The translations under genes and the position numbers were made by a program. Below the pieces are notes generated by a model. It did no database searches, was not told the DNA's origin, and saw only the letters and a program-made list of their open reading frames with translations. DNA of 64,000 nt from Erinaceus europaeus (Eukaryota > Chordata > Mammalia > Eulipotyphla > Erinaceidae). The stretch covers positions 72,952,674-73,016,673 of the forward strand of contig NC_080179.1 of assembly GCF_950295315.1 (NCBI RefSeq), written 5' to 3'. Shown one piece after another: positions 44,157-53,462 of this stretch; the first letter of the stretch is position 1, and each line of letters opens with the position of its first letter.

Positions 44157-44394
44157 GGCTGGGAGTATGGATCGATCTGTCAATGCCCACATTCAGCAGG
44201 GAAACAATTACAGAAGCCAGATCTTCCACCTTCTGCATCCCATAATGACCTTGGGTCCATACTCACAGAGGGATAAAGAATAGGAAAGCTATCAGGAGAG
44301 GGGATGGGATATGGAGTTCTGGTAGTGGGAATTGTAACCCTCTTATCCTATGGTCTTGTCGGTGTTTCCATTTTATAAATAAATTAATCAATTA
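44157..44394 (+). mobile_element. 5'-truncated L1 3' end
   Basis: GGGAGTATGGATCGATCTGTC, AGGGATAAAGAATAGGAAAGC and GGAATTGTAACCCTCTTATCC run into an A-rich end. Near-repeats AAAATTCTGTCTAAAAGGC (44141) and AAAATTCTGTTTAAAGAGGC (44395) bracket it. Confidence 0.82.
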
Positions 44395-44569
44395 AAAATT
44401 CTGTTTAAAGAGGCAAATTTAATTTAAAATAATTTAATCTTATCTCTTTGGAGATAAAAAATAATATCACTGAGTTCTGACTCATCTTAATAATGTCCCA
44501 GCACTTTATCAGTTTGTGCAAATAATTGTTGCAATTTTGTGATAATAAAAAATCAGGTTTTCTGTAAAA

Positions 44570-44750
44570 AAAGAAAGAAAAACAGAACTAAACAAACTAT
44601 CTCTAAGACTTTGTGGAACTATGATAGTTATCATATCAAGGGTGAGGAAACAGAACATTGGTGCTGGGAGTGGTGTGGGACTATACTCTGTGACCTTGCA
44701 ATCTTATAATTCTTGTAAAACACTATTAATTGTCAATAAAATGGTCTGAG
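44570..44750 (+). mobile_element. L1 3'-end-like fragment
   Basis: TCTAAGACTTTGTGGAACTATG, GGTGCTGGGAGTGGTGTGGG and AATTGTCAATAAAATGG, matching the diverged copy at 29960. Confidence 0.55.
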
Positions 44751-44984
44751 GAGAAAAAGTCAAGTTCTACATTTCTGGAACAAGTGTTTGGATTTGTTCC
44801 AGAGACCCTCAGGGAACCTGTTCCCTGAGCTTTAACTTCCCTTTTGCAAGTAACTTGCTTCAGACTCTAATGAAGGACAAATCTAGAAACTGCACATCTC
44901 TTATGAGTGGAACCCCAGAAAGGAACTCTATCCCAAGCATCCTTCTACAATTGTCTTTTAAAAATCCACTTTTTTAGATCTTTG

Positions 44985-45113
44985 GTCCTGAGGGATAAAG
45001 AATAGGGAAGCTTCCAATGGAGGGGACAGGATACAGAACTCTGGTGGTAGGAATTGTACCCCTCTTATCCCACAATCTTGTTGAATATTATTAAATCACT
45101 AATAAAAAATACC
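44985..45113 (+). mobile_element. 5'-truncated L1 3' end
   Basis: GAGGGATAAAGAATAGGGAAGC and GGAATTGTACCCCTCTTATCC, the last ~125 bp of the same 3' UTR as at 44157. Confidence 0.82.
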
Positions 45114-45873
45114 CCCACTTTATTGGGGAAAACAGTGGTTGTAACAAGAATACAGTTTCTTTTCTTTCCATAAGTGTCTACCACTAACTGAAATCCTCCT
45201 CCACTGTCCTGCCCTGGGCCACCACATTCTCTTGAACCTTTTACCCTCTTCCTTTAAACTTCTTAGTTTTGTTTATCACTTCCTTCATATTTTACCCCTC
45301 CTATCTGCTTTCTTTTTAAAATGATGTTATTAAGGCTCTTTTTTTCTGTTTTGGCTATTAGTAGATAGTTAAGTAAATTAATATTAAGCAACTTCTGTGA
45401 AATTTTTCTTCCATGTAGGCATTTTTCTAAGTTCTGGCTCTATGCATGTTTTTATGGACTTACGTTAGAATGAGCAGGAGAGCAAGCATTCTGGGTCATT
45501 GAAATCTTTGTCAGATGGTTTGACTGAATCCCAGTATCTCCTTTCACCTACCTACTTAGAAATTAAGTTTTTAATTTTATTTCATTAGTCAGGCTTTATT
45601 TTTTAATATATATATGACATCTGTGATACAAAAACAATAACAAGGTTAATATGGGGAAACCTCAAGCCAGCCTGAGTTCCATCAAGTCCACTCTGCTCCA
45701 ATTCTTTGCTTCTACTACATTTTTCTAATAGGACACCCTCGATATTTATGTAACCAAATTCCTTGAACTTTCTGATTTTTGTTGTATGCTTTTTGTAGGC
45801 TTTTTGGTTGGTTGTTTTTTGTTTAGTTTTTGGCCTTTAGTGTTTCCTGCTATGATCCCATAGTTCCAATAGA
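45114..45873. other. Unassigned intronic DNA
   Basis: No recognised gene. The right end is the integration site of the provirus at 45880. Confidence 0.45.
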
Positions 45874-45879
45874 CTGTGC
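45874..45879 (+). repeat. Proviral target-site duplication, left copy
   Basis: CTGTGC, repeated at 48377-48382. Six bases is the class II (ERVK-like) size. Confidence 0.92.
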
Positions 45880-46354
45880 TGTTGTTAAAATTTCGGAATG
45901 CTCTTGCCAGGCTGGCTAGCTTCACGGCAGGTAACAGAGACGTGGAGACAACAGCTGGGCAGGGAAGCTGTATTTCTTTATTCAGGAACAACGATTCATA
46001 AACTAAGACAAACTAATCACCAAACAGAACTCTGCTGTCTCTTTGCGGCGGCACAAGCACTCTCTCTTACTCTTGAACTCAGGAACTCTCCAACTCTAGA
46101 ACTCTCTGAACTCAGGAACCCAGGAACTCAGGAACCCAGGAACTCTCTCTCTCTGGCACTCTCTCTTACTCTGTAACTCTGCAACTCTCGAACTCAGGGA
46201 CTCAGGAACTCTGTCATTCTGGAACTCTCGGACTCAGGAACCCTCTCTCGGGGTTCCTTGGGGCGGGGCCAAACAGGCCCGCGAAATTAACAGGACTCAT
46301 CCAATTCTCTTGGCGGGGGGAGGGATAGGACAAACCAATGTAAAGCATATGACA
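45880..46354 (-). mobile_element. 3' LTR of the short provirus
   Basis: 475 bp. On the minus strand it begins TGTCATATGC and ends TTTTAACAACA. AATAAAGAAATAC (poly-A signal) lies ~95 bp before the 3' edge. Most of the centre is made of imperfect GAACTC-AGGAACTCT units. It has one more 16-bp unit than its partner. Confidence 0.93.
46070..46250 (-). repeat. Minisatellite inside the LTR
   Basis: Repeated words of the form GAACTCAGG, GAACTCTC and GAACCCAGG (plus-strand reading) fill this part of the LTR. The matching part of the other LTR (about 48110-48275) has 16 bp less. Confidence 0.88.
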
Positions 46355-46372
46355 ATTCCCCCTTTTCTTTTT
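46355..46372 (-). other. Polypurine tract of the short provirus
   Basis: AAAAAGAAAAGGGGGAAT on the minus strand, directly before the 3' LTR, where plus-strand DNA priming occurs in retroviruses. Confidence 0.88.
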
Positions 46373-46605
46373 AACTAAATGACTATAGTATCAAGGGTGT
46401 GGGGTGAACAGAAACATATATAACAAAAACCAGCATGTTGCCAAGGAAAGGCCTGAGGGGGCCATATCTGAAAAAAAAAACATTTCTTGCCTCTGGGGGG
46501 CTACTTGCCTCGACGGGCAATTGCATGGGGGCGGGGAACGGCCTAGGGTCCCAAAGGCAGCTGACTGCAACTTACTTACTATGAAACAAAACTTGTTATT
46601 AGCAT

Positions 46606-46840
46606 ATCTACTGTACGATCCAACGTTTTTAATAGAGAAGGAATTTGAGACTTTTACATATCAACAACGTCTTTTAACCTTTTGTTACACCCATTCAAGA
46701 TGGAGACACACCCTAGGTGTGGGCTGGAGAGGAAACCTCAGGCATGAGAATAATTAGCATAGCCATTGTGCGATCTACCATTTCTAATAGAGAAGGTAGT
46801 GTTTTACATATCAACAAGTCTATTTAACCTTTTGTTTAGA
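46606..46840 (-). repeat. Internal direct repeat in the provirus
   Basis: Two related ~75-bp segments (about 46607-46685 and 46764-46838) share TGCGATCT/ACGATCC, AATAGAGAAGG, TTTTACATATCAACAA and TTTAACCTTTTGTT. Confidence 0.82.
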
Positions 46841-47075
46841 CCAACTTAGTTAAAATATATTGATTGTTAACTAATTTTTACCTCAGACTTTAAATGTAAG
46901 TTAATTTTTATCTTTATGAGAATTACGTTGAAAACCTTTTTTATTTAACTTTGACTAGTAAGAATTTAGCCTTAAAGCTACTGTTTACCAAACTTTAAAC
47001 ATACACATAAACATGGTCATTAATACACAAGGAGAGAAACCTTTGTTACGAAGACATGTCATTTTAAACACAAAT

Positions 47076-47846
47076 TTAAGTCTGTACTGTCTTAGTTGTT
47101 GGGGGGGGGGGTTCACCATCCGGAGGTGGCTTCCCGCACAGCTCCACTTTTAGGAATTGCAGGTTGCGATCTCTGCACAAATCTCTGCGTACTCCAGCTT
47201 GTCTGCCTTCAGACTGGACCGGCGGCTGGAGATCTTGTGTGTCTAGTTTCGGCAGGGAGCCTGGGGGTCTGGGAGGCCTGGGATGGTTCCAGAATTCATA
47301 GAAAGAGGGCAGGCGGGCCATCTTTGTAGAAGGCGTGGGCCTAGGTGCCCAGGGGTGGCGGCCATGATAGGCCGCGGCCCTGCCCCATGGCCCTGCCATG
47401 TCTGCTGCCCTGCTCGCAGTGGCCGAGCAGCGTGGAGGGATCACGTGTCCAGTGCCCTGTGCCACGTGGTGGAGAGCCGGCTCCTGTGGGCTGGCCCCGG
47501 GCTCTTGTGTGTTGGCATAGGGCTCCAGCATGTTGGCATTGGGCTCTTGAGGCTCTTGTGTGCTGGCGTAGGCCTCCTGCGGGCTGCGGGGCTGCGGGGC
47601 TGCGGGCGCGGTGCGCGGGGTTGTCTGGGCGCAGCCGGCTGGCTGGCTGTTTAACCAGGTGGAAACAGCAGCTCCGCGCCTCGCCTCCCGCCCGCTGGCT
47701 CTTCCCGCTGGCTGTTGTGAGTTCGCCCGAGCGAGTGGAAACCACAGAGTGGTCCAGAGATAAATGTTCCAGAAACAGCAAAACAGTCTCGTGAAGAAAG
47801 AGCAGAGGCCTTTGGAGATCTCTTCACAAGCAGAAGAGAAGGCCAT
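47076..47846 (-). CDS. Open reading frame of unknown function in the short provirus, 256 codons
   Basis: It starts with ATG 52 bp downstream of the primer-binding site, where a retroviral gag might begin, and stays open for 771 bp. The N-terminal part is Cys/Phe/Trp-rich (around LFCCFWNIYLW, near residues 21-31) and might be a short hydrophobic segment. The rest is rich in Pro, Ala, Arg and Gln, with a repeated Gln-Glu-Pro motif (residues ~93-123). I recognise no matrix, capsid or nucleocapsid feature: no zinc knuckles and no major homology region. The DNA is GC- and CpG-rich, so long open frames occur by chance; overlapping plus-strand frames of 123 and 149 codons show this. It may be non-coding leader sequence. 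Confidence 0.3.
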   Translation of the reverse strand: MAFSSACEEISKGLCSFFTRLFCCFWNIYLWTTLWFPLARANSQQPAGRASGREARRGAAVSTWLNSQPAGCAQTTPRTAPAAPQPRSPQEAYASTQEPQEPNANMLEPYANTQEPGASPQEPALHHVAQGTGHVIPPRCSATASRAADMAGPWGRAAAYHGRHPWAPRPTPSTKMARLPSFYEFWNHPRPPRPPGSLPKLDTQDLQPPVQSEGRQAGVRRDLCRDRNLQFLKVELCGKPPPDGEPPPPTTKTVQT

Positions 47847-47897
47847 CGTGCATAGGTAGCCAAATTGTCTTTACTTAACTGAGAAATGCGCAGGTCA

Positions 47898-47915
47898 GCC
47901 CCACGTTGGGTGCCA
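47898..47915 (-). other. Primer-binding site, lysine-tRNA type
   Basis: TGGCACCCAACGTGGGGC on the minus strand matches the tRNA-Lys1,2 site at 17 of 18 bases and lies two bases from the 5' LTR edge, as in beta-retrovirus-like elements. Confidence 0.92.
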
Positions 47916-47917
47916 TT

Positions 47918-48376
47918 TGTTGTTAAAATTTCGGAATGCTCTTGCTGGGCTGGCTAGCTTCACGGCGGGTAACAGAGACGCGGAGACAACAGCTGGGCAG
48001 GGAAGCTGTATTTCTTTATTCAGGAACAACGATTCATAAACTAAGACAAACTAATCACCAAACAGAACTCTGCTGTCTCTTTGAGGCGGCACAAGCACTC
48101 TCTCTTACTCTTGAACTCAGGAACTCTCCAACTCTAGAACTCTCTGAACTCAGGAACCCAGGAACTCTCTCTCTCTGGCACTCTCTCTTACTCTGTAACT
48201 CTGCAACTCTCGAACTCAAGAACTCAGGAACTCTGTCACTCTGGAACTCTCGGACTCAGGAACCCTCTCTCGGGGTTCCTTGGGGCGGGGCCAAGCAGGC
48301 CCGCGAAATTAACAGGACTCATCCAATTCTCTTGGTGGGGGGAGGGCTAGGACAAACCAATGTAAAGCATACGACA
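47918..48376 (-). mobile_element. 5' LTR of the short provirus
   Basis: 459 bp, near identical to the 3' LTR, with the same poly-A signal and GAACTC minisatellite minus one 16-bp unit. A GGGGCGGGGCC-like GC box near 48280-48295 lies towards its U3 end. Confidence 0.93.
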
Positions 48377-48382
48377 CTGTGC
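48377..48382 (+). repeat. Proviral target-site duplication, right copy
   Basis: CTGTGC, as at 45874-45879. Confidence 0.92.
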
Positions 48383-48409
48383 TTTTTATGCATTTGTTTT
48401 GTTTTCAGT

Positions 48410-48556
48410 TAGAGAGCAAGGGACAGGCTGAAGGATAAACTCTTTACCATTACTACTTTACCATTAATGCAGCTGTCCTTGTGCACAGTGTTCCCATGTG
48501 GTGGGTAGGGTTTCAAGCCTTCATCCTTGCACATGGTAAAGCATTTCCTTCATTTC
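48410..48556 (-). mobile_element. Degenerate SINE, type A
   Basis: TTAGAGAGCAAGGGACAGGC, ATGTGGTGGGTAGGGTTTCAAGC and TTGCACATGGTAAAGC keep the reversed order of head and body. Confidence 0.5.
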
Positions 48557-48581
48557 TGTGTGTGTGTGTGTGTGTGTGTGT
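48557..48581 (+). repeat. (TG)n microsatellite
   Basis: About 12 TG units. Confidence 0.95.
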
Positions 48582-48824
48582 TGCTTGTTTCTTAATATAT
48601 GTTTTAGATATCAATTTCTTGTCATGCATGTGATATAAAAATGTCTACTCTCATTGGCTGGGTTAATGAGTTGAATTTTTACTTTTTCAATATGGTACAT
48701 AAATAGTTTAGGCAAATGAAGGTCAGCTGTGAGGGCCATTCTAATCCTCTGGTTCTTGGAAGGTGGACTAGACCCACCAAATGAGTACCACCTGAGAACT
48801 TAGAGCTAAACATCTATAGGTTTT

Positions 48825-48960
48825 TGGCAGGAATGTAAATTGGTGACCACCACTTCAAAGATACATGTCTACCCTTTGACCATCACAACATCTCTCACAT
48901 GAGCCAAAAACTGGAAACAACGTAGTCACACACTGATGAATAACTGTATACAAAAGATAA
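48825..48960 (+). mobile_element. L1 ORF2 fragment
   Basis: GGCAGGAATGTAAATTGGTG, ACCCTTTGACCATCACAAC and AGCCAAAAACTGGAAACAAC are degraded forms of the ORF2 C-terminal coding sequence also seen at 25040-25240. Confidence 0.68.
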
Positions 48961-48964
48961 AAAT

Positions 48965-49291
48965 AGGGGCCAGGTGGTAGTGCAGTGGGTTAAGCACACA
49001 TGTTGTGAAGTGCAAGGAGTGCCCTAAGCATCCCTTGAATCTGCAGCTCCCTTCCTATCTGCAGGGGGGTTGCCTCATAAGAGGTGAAGCAGGTCTGCAG
49101 GTGTCTGTCTTTCTCTCCCCATTTTTGTCTTCCCCTCCTTTCTCAATTTCTCTCTGTCCTATCTAACAACAATAATAATAACACAAACAATAACAAGAAG
49201 GGCAACAAAATGGAAAAATGGCCTCCAGGAGCAGTGGATTTGTGGTGCAGGCACCGAGCCCCAGTGATAACTCTGAAGGCACAAAATAACT
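48965..49291 (+). mobile_element. SINE, type B with 3' extension, near full length
   Basis: AGGGGCCAGGTGGTAGTGCAG, GAAGCAGGTCTGCAGGTGTC, CAA-rich linker, AATGGCCTCCAGGAGCAGTG, TGGTGCAGGCACCGAGCCCC and AGTGATAACTCTGAAGGC. Head, body and extension are all present. Confidence 0.9.
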
Positions 49292-49645
49292 ATATAAAAG
49301 TAAAAATAAAAATATACACATTGGAGGTGTTGAGGTCAGGAATGATAGGAAGTACTTATTGGGACATCAACACTGCTGCACCACATCAGGCACACCTGTG
49401 TACATGGTGGAAAGAATCTGTTGCACAGGAAATGGGAGTGGTAACAGGTATGGCTTAGAAAGGTGAAGCCTGGGCTTGGGTGTTTATAAACTAGACCTGT
49501 GGGCATGGCTGACTTTCTCTCTCTTCCTGGGTGAGTCTGTCAATGTGGGTAAAGGGCCCCACTCACTCTGCCTTTCTCTCTCTCTCTCTCTCTCACTCTC
49601 TCTGTCTTTCTCTCTCTCTAACTCTTGGCCTAACATATGAGCATT

Positions 49646-50396
49646 TGTGGGACTATGTGAAAGCTTGGTAGAGCTTAGGGGAGCTCTCCTATCCTTGGAT
49701 GGAGGTCTGGAAAGATATCTCACTTGTTATCCTCTCTCCTTATAGAGATGAGCCAAGAGAGAAAAGTCTCTCAGACTCAGTTTCTCCTTGTTAGTCTCTC
49801 AAGCTCACAGAAAGCCTACAGTCATCTCACACTTAGTTTCCCCTGCTAGCAGCAGGCCAAATGGTTGCCTGCTTGAGGGTTCACTCAAAGTTCACACATC
49901 CACTGTAACTTCACCTTTTGATCACAAAGGAGAACACACTCTATCATACACCTCCGCCAACACCAGGCAGTAAGACCCCATATTCTGTTTCCTTGTACCC
50001 TTTGATATCTGTGATTTACATCAAGTTTTGTTTTTCTTCTTCTCTACCTCACCTTACTGGTTTAACCCCTATGCTTCTCTCAGATACCTTTGGATAATTA
50101 ACTTGCCTGCATCATGGAAACAAATTGTCTTAACCTTTATGTATCTCATCAATTCTTGTCATACCAACCCTCTACCATGGGGGCAAGCTGACCTTTAAAA
50201 AACCTGTAATTTCTGACATATGTGAAAAATGTTCTTTGTTTAACTCAGTATAAGAGCCTGTACCCATCTCCAAATAAACGGATGTTCGTACCAGAATATC
50301 TCCCGATGCCTCTTTCTAATTCACACAGCCACTAGGGCTAGTGTGGGAGGGTCGGAGGCTCCCACCCCCCATTGGAGCCACTCCATGTGAGCCCCA
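49646..50396 (+). mobile_element. Nested solo LTR, family B
   Basis: Starts TGTGGGACTATGTGAAAGC. It has CAGTATAAGAGCC as TATA box and CCAAATAAACGG as poly-A signal about 30 bp downstream, and ends near GAGCCCCAGA. It is the forward counterpart of 11661-12314 and ~100 bp longer. No exact target duplication is left. Confidence 0.8.
50249..50280 (+). promoter_or_regulatory. LTR core promoter and poly-A signal
   Basis: GTATAAGAGCC followed by CCAAATAAACGG; spacing is as in short-R LTRs. Confidence 0.6.
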
Positions 50397-50524
50397 GAAA
50401 ATGTTCTCAGTCTTCCTAAATAGAGCTTAAAATTCCTGAAATTCATACTTTCTCTTCAATTCCTTATTGTGATTATGCATAACAAACCTTTATATAGAAA
50501 CAAACTTGCCTGAAATTAAGCTAA

Positions 50525-50726
50525 TACAGAGAAGCCAGGAAAGCCGTGCACCCTGTTGAGTGCATGGTACCATGTGCAAAGACCTAGGTTCCAGCCCTTC
50601 ATCCCCACCTGCAAGAAGCTTCATGAGTGCTGAAGCAATGCTGATGCAGTGCTGCAAGTATCTCTCTCCCTAACACTCCCTTCCTTCTCTATGTCTTTGT
50701 CTGTATCCAGCAAATAATAAACTATC
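50525..50726 (+). mobile_element. SINE, type A
   Basis: GAAGCCAGGAAAGCCGTGCAC, GACCTAGGTTCCAGCCC, CATCCCCACCTGCAAGAAGC, a duplicated GCTGATGCAGTGCTGC-like core, CT-rich part and AAATAATAAAC tail. Confidence 0.8.

Positions 50727-50780
<54 letters not shown>
50727..50780 (+). repeat. (CA)n microsatellite
   Basis: About 27 uninterrupted CA units between a SINE tail and L1 sequence. Confidence 0.97.
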
Positions 50781-50785
<5 letters not shown>

Positions 50786-50961
50786 AATGGAATATTACTC
50801 AGCTATAAAAAAGAGTGAAAAACTGCCCCTTACAACAATGTAGACACATGGAGTACCGTGCTTAGTTATGCAAGTCAGAAGGAAAAAAAACGCTATGCTT
50901 TTATTCCTGTGTGGTACATAAAAAATCAAAACAAGCAATCTAAATAAAATACAAATGAACT

Positions 50962-51341
50962 TGTCAGCTGTTGGTCATCACGCCAGGTCCCCTGCATTGC
51001 TTGATGTTGTGGTCTATTTACATAATCATTGTTTTGCCTGAGACCCACCCTGCCTGCAGTGCATTGGGTTAATCCCCACTGGTTAGATGGAAGCTTGCTA
51101 CCTTCGAGCTCTTTTATTTTCACTCCACCCCCTCTCCTAGCCATTTCCTTTTCCGACCTGCCACTTTCATTTCAGAAGATATAAAGGGCAGGTTTTCTCT
51201 GATCAATAAAGGCATTGCATTGCGTTCCCGCTCAGCCGCTCAGTTCCTGGCTCAGTTCCTGGTCCCTCTCCTGCGTCGCTGAGTAAGTAGCAGCCCAGGT
51301 TGGCTCCAATCGAGTTCTCTCCCCTGCGACGCAACCTGACA
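50962..51341 (+). mobile_element. Solo LTR, 380 bp
   Basis: Ends are exact inverted hexamers TGTCAG and CTGACA. AGATATAAAGGGC (TATA box, ~51179) precedes ATCAATAAAGGC (poly-A signal, 51205-51210) by ~25 bp. The R/U5 part has repeated CTCAGTTCCTGG. It lies within L1. The bases on the two sides (GAACT, GTAAG) do not match, so the duplication has decayed. Confidence 0.85.
51177..51210 (+). promoter_or_regulatory. LTR TATA box and poly-A signal
   Basis: GATATAAAGG then AATAAA; both are canonical and closely spaced. Confidence 0.65.
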
Positions 51342-51470
51342 GTAAGCTATAAAGCCAAACTAGTGTTTACCAGAAGAGGAGGGGGTAAGAAGGGTGGACA
51401 AATTTAATAACAGGGATTATTTGGTGAAGATAAATTGGACTTGCAGTGGTAAACCCAATGCATGCACAGG

Positions 51471-52529
51471 TTAAGTTATATTAAGTTCACCCCTGAAGTT
51501 TGGGTGCTTTTATAATGGAGTGTTAACTTATTTTAAATATATAACAAAGTAAATAGAGTGATTAATTAATTTATAGGACAGGAAATCTGAGGACAGAGCC
51601 AAGGAGTATTTTAAATAAGCTGCCAGGTGATTCCAGTGGCCACCCAAACTGAAACCCTGTGCATCTACCCAGTGTTCTCTAAATACTGTCCTTATTGTCA
51701 TCACCTGTACTGATTAGTCATGCACAGTCTCAGAGCTCTTTCTTATGAACTTGGATGTTTGTATTTACTCCTATGGCTTATATGAGGATGGAGAACCTTA
51801 ACCAGAGGCCAGGATCCTGGTATTAGTTGTGTCTCAGGGTTGAGAGAAAATAGCTTCAGTCACCACACATTTTATCTGAAAAAATCTGGAGGGACACACA
51901 CCAGATATCCAGAGATGGGATGTGACTCCATCCAGAACTTTCAGTGGGTGTTTATTGGTTAAATTGTGCATTGCTTCAAAAGGAACAGGGAGATCAAAAG
52001 ATGTTTTTAGGTAAACATAATTCAGGAACAATTGTCAAAGCACAACTTACTTTCAAGGTGTGGGAGACATCAAGAACCTGTTAAATCCGAATTATAATAA
52101 ATAGTCTGTCTGGATGCCATTAGTCAACTGCAGTTCTGTGATGCTGCAAGAAATATTTGTTTATTCTCAGGTATTATGCTTAAACCCCAAACCCTTCAGG
52201 GCAGGAGCCAAACATCAGAGTTAGAGATAAATCATTTATTCCAGTCATCTCTATGCTATCTTAACTCTTGACACTTCTCCAGACCTCAGCCTTAAGGGGG
52301 AGGGAGTTGTGAGGATTGAAGTGCCTGAAGCCTTTCCTACTGGGCAGGCCTCCCTGGTATTCTTAGACAAAGGACTGCACTTGTTATCAGCCAGACATGT
52401 TTTGTAAACACGGAGGCTTTAGGTAAAATCAATAGAATCTCTTAACAATGAATAACAAGAAATTGGGATCAGAAAACTTCTTCAACACGCAGAAGATGTG
52501 ACTTTAGGGAGATAATTAGTTGGTCAAGG
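51471..52529. other. Unassigned intronic DNA
   Basis: No recognised gene or recent repeat. Confidence 0.4.
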
Positions 52530-52725
52530 TGGCCTTTTTAATAAGCAGAGTCCAGTGTGTTTTCTCAGTCCCTTTTATCCTTATGAAGATACAGTGAAAT
52601 GACAGTGCCTTAAAAGTGTATTCTCACCATAACTAGACACCTTGAACATGGCCTCCTAGCCTCTACAACTGTGAGTAATAAATCTCTCTTATTTATACAC
52701 AGTCTGTGGCAGTTTGATACAACAA
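52530..52725 (+). mobile_element. Ancient MaLR-type LTR 3' part
   Basis: GCCTCTACAACTGTGAGTAATAA then ATCTCTCTTATTTATACAC and CAGTCTGTGGCAGTTTGATAC follow the well-known 3' end of mammalian MLT1/MST LTRs. The left limit is uncertain. Confidence 0.65.
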
Positions 52726-52727
52726 CC

Positions 52728-52862
52728 TTCTCAAACTTTAACACTTATAAGAGTCATCACAGATCTTGTTACAATGAAACTAATACACCACTGTAGTGGA
52801 ATCTATATTATAACAGCATCTGTGGCAATTCTCACAGCATGTTAAAGTTTAAGAAACACCAC
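52728..52862 (+). mobile_element. Small hAT-like DNA transposon remnant
   Basis: TCTCAAACTTTAACACTTATAAG at one end and GCATGTTAAAGTTTAAGAAAC at the other form an imperfect inverted pair. The left end and following CATCACAGATCTTGTTA resemble MER5-type Charlie MITEs. Confidence 0.5.
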
Positions 52863-53065
52863 AGTATAGGGAGACTCTTTAGGAAATCTATCTGTTAGTA
52901 TAGCAAGCTCAGTTAATGCTGGTACTGAGCCTAATCAAATTCCCAAGTGCCCTCCTCCACACCTAGAAGAGAGAGTCACAATGGTTTTATACAATTAAAT
53001 CACAACCACCTCACTGTTGCCACCCCACTGTGGCAAAAGTATACAATCATTAATTATTCACCCAG

Positions 53066-53091
53066 CACACACACACACACACACACACACA
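53066..53091 (+). repeat. (CA)n microsatellite
   Basis: About 13 CA units. Confidence 0.95.
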
Positions 53092-53096
53092 TTTCT

Positions 53097-53302
53097 TTTC
53101 TTTATTCTTCTCTGCTTTTCTTTTCCTAATAGAGGATGAGAGACAGAAAGGGAGAGGGAGACAGAGAAGGAGAGATAACTGCATCACTACTCTATTGTAC
53201 GTGAATCTTCTCCCATGTAGATGGGGGCCAGGGGCCTAAACCTGCATCCTCCATCATAGCAGTGTGTGTGTTCTATTAGCTGAGCCACCCACCACCTGAC
53301 CC
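53097..53302 (-). mobile_element. SINE, type A, diverged
   Basis: CTAATAGAGGATGAGAGACAG, CTGCATCACTACTCTATTG, GGGCCAGGGGCCTAAACC and CACCCACCACCTGACCC. Confidence 0.75.
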
Positions 53303-53462
53303 TTCATTTATTATCATTATTATTAATTTATTTATCTTACGTTGTTCAGCTCTGTCATAAAATTAGTCTGATTCTCAGTTTGGTCTGTCCAGGGACAAAT
53401 GGTTTGGGAATTCAGTTCCAGAAACATAGCTTCCAGAAACCTCTAAAGTAGATCTCAACAAT

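Larger units (their letters stand above)
45880..48376 (-). mobile_element. Short non-autonomous ERVK-like provirus
   Basis: A complete retroviral frame on the minus strand: 5' LTR (47918-48376), primer-binding site (47898-47915), 1563 bp of internal DNA, polypurine tract (46355-46372), 3' LTR (45880-46354), and a 6-bp target duplication on both sides. A typical class II provirus has 6-7 kb inside. None of the expected gag, protease, reverse transcriptase, integrase or env motifs is visible, so it would depend on proteins from another element. By eye the two LTRs differ at about a dozen positions plus one 16-bp indel, so the insertion is fairly young. Confidence 0.93.
49327..50486 (+). mobile_element. 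Solo LTR, family C, split by a second LTR
   Basis: Left part 49327-49645 starts TGTTGAGGTCAGGAATGATAG and holds AGGAAATGGGAGTGGTAACAGG. Right part 50397-50486 has GTTCTCAGTCTTCC, a decayed poly-A signal and ends near TGCATAACA. In order, both parts match 13643-14038. Confidence 0.75.
50781..51470 (+). mobile_element. L1 ORF2 end and 3' UTR, interrupted by a solo LTR
   Basis: ATGGAATATTACTCAGCTAT is the conserved ORF2 'MEYYSAI' coding sequence. The element resumes after the LTR as GCTATAAAGCCAAACTAGTG. It is not coding. Confidence 0.75.

Noticed and set aside
46070..46250. CRISPR-like regular repeats
   Set aside because: Units are short, imperfect and contiguous without unique spacers, and the DNA is mammalian.
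47283..47794. 123- and 149-codon plus-strand frames in the provirus
   Set aside because: Antisense to the proviral direction; GC-rich DNA produces open frames on both strands. They show no recognisable domain.
45880..48376. Segmental duplication as explanation for the two ~470-bp repeats
   Set aside because: Primer-binding site, polypurine tract, TG/CA ends and a 6-bp target duplication show that they are LTRs.
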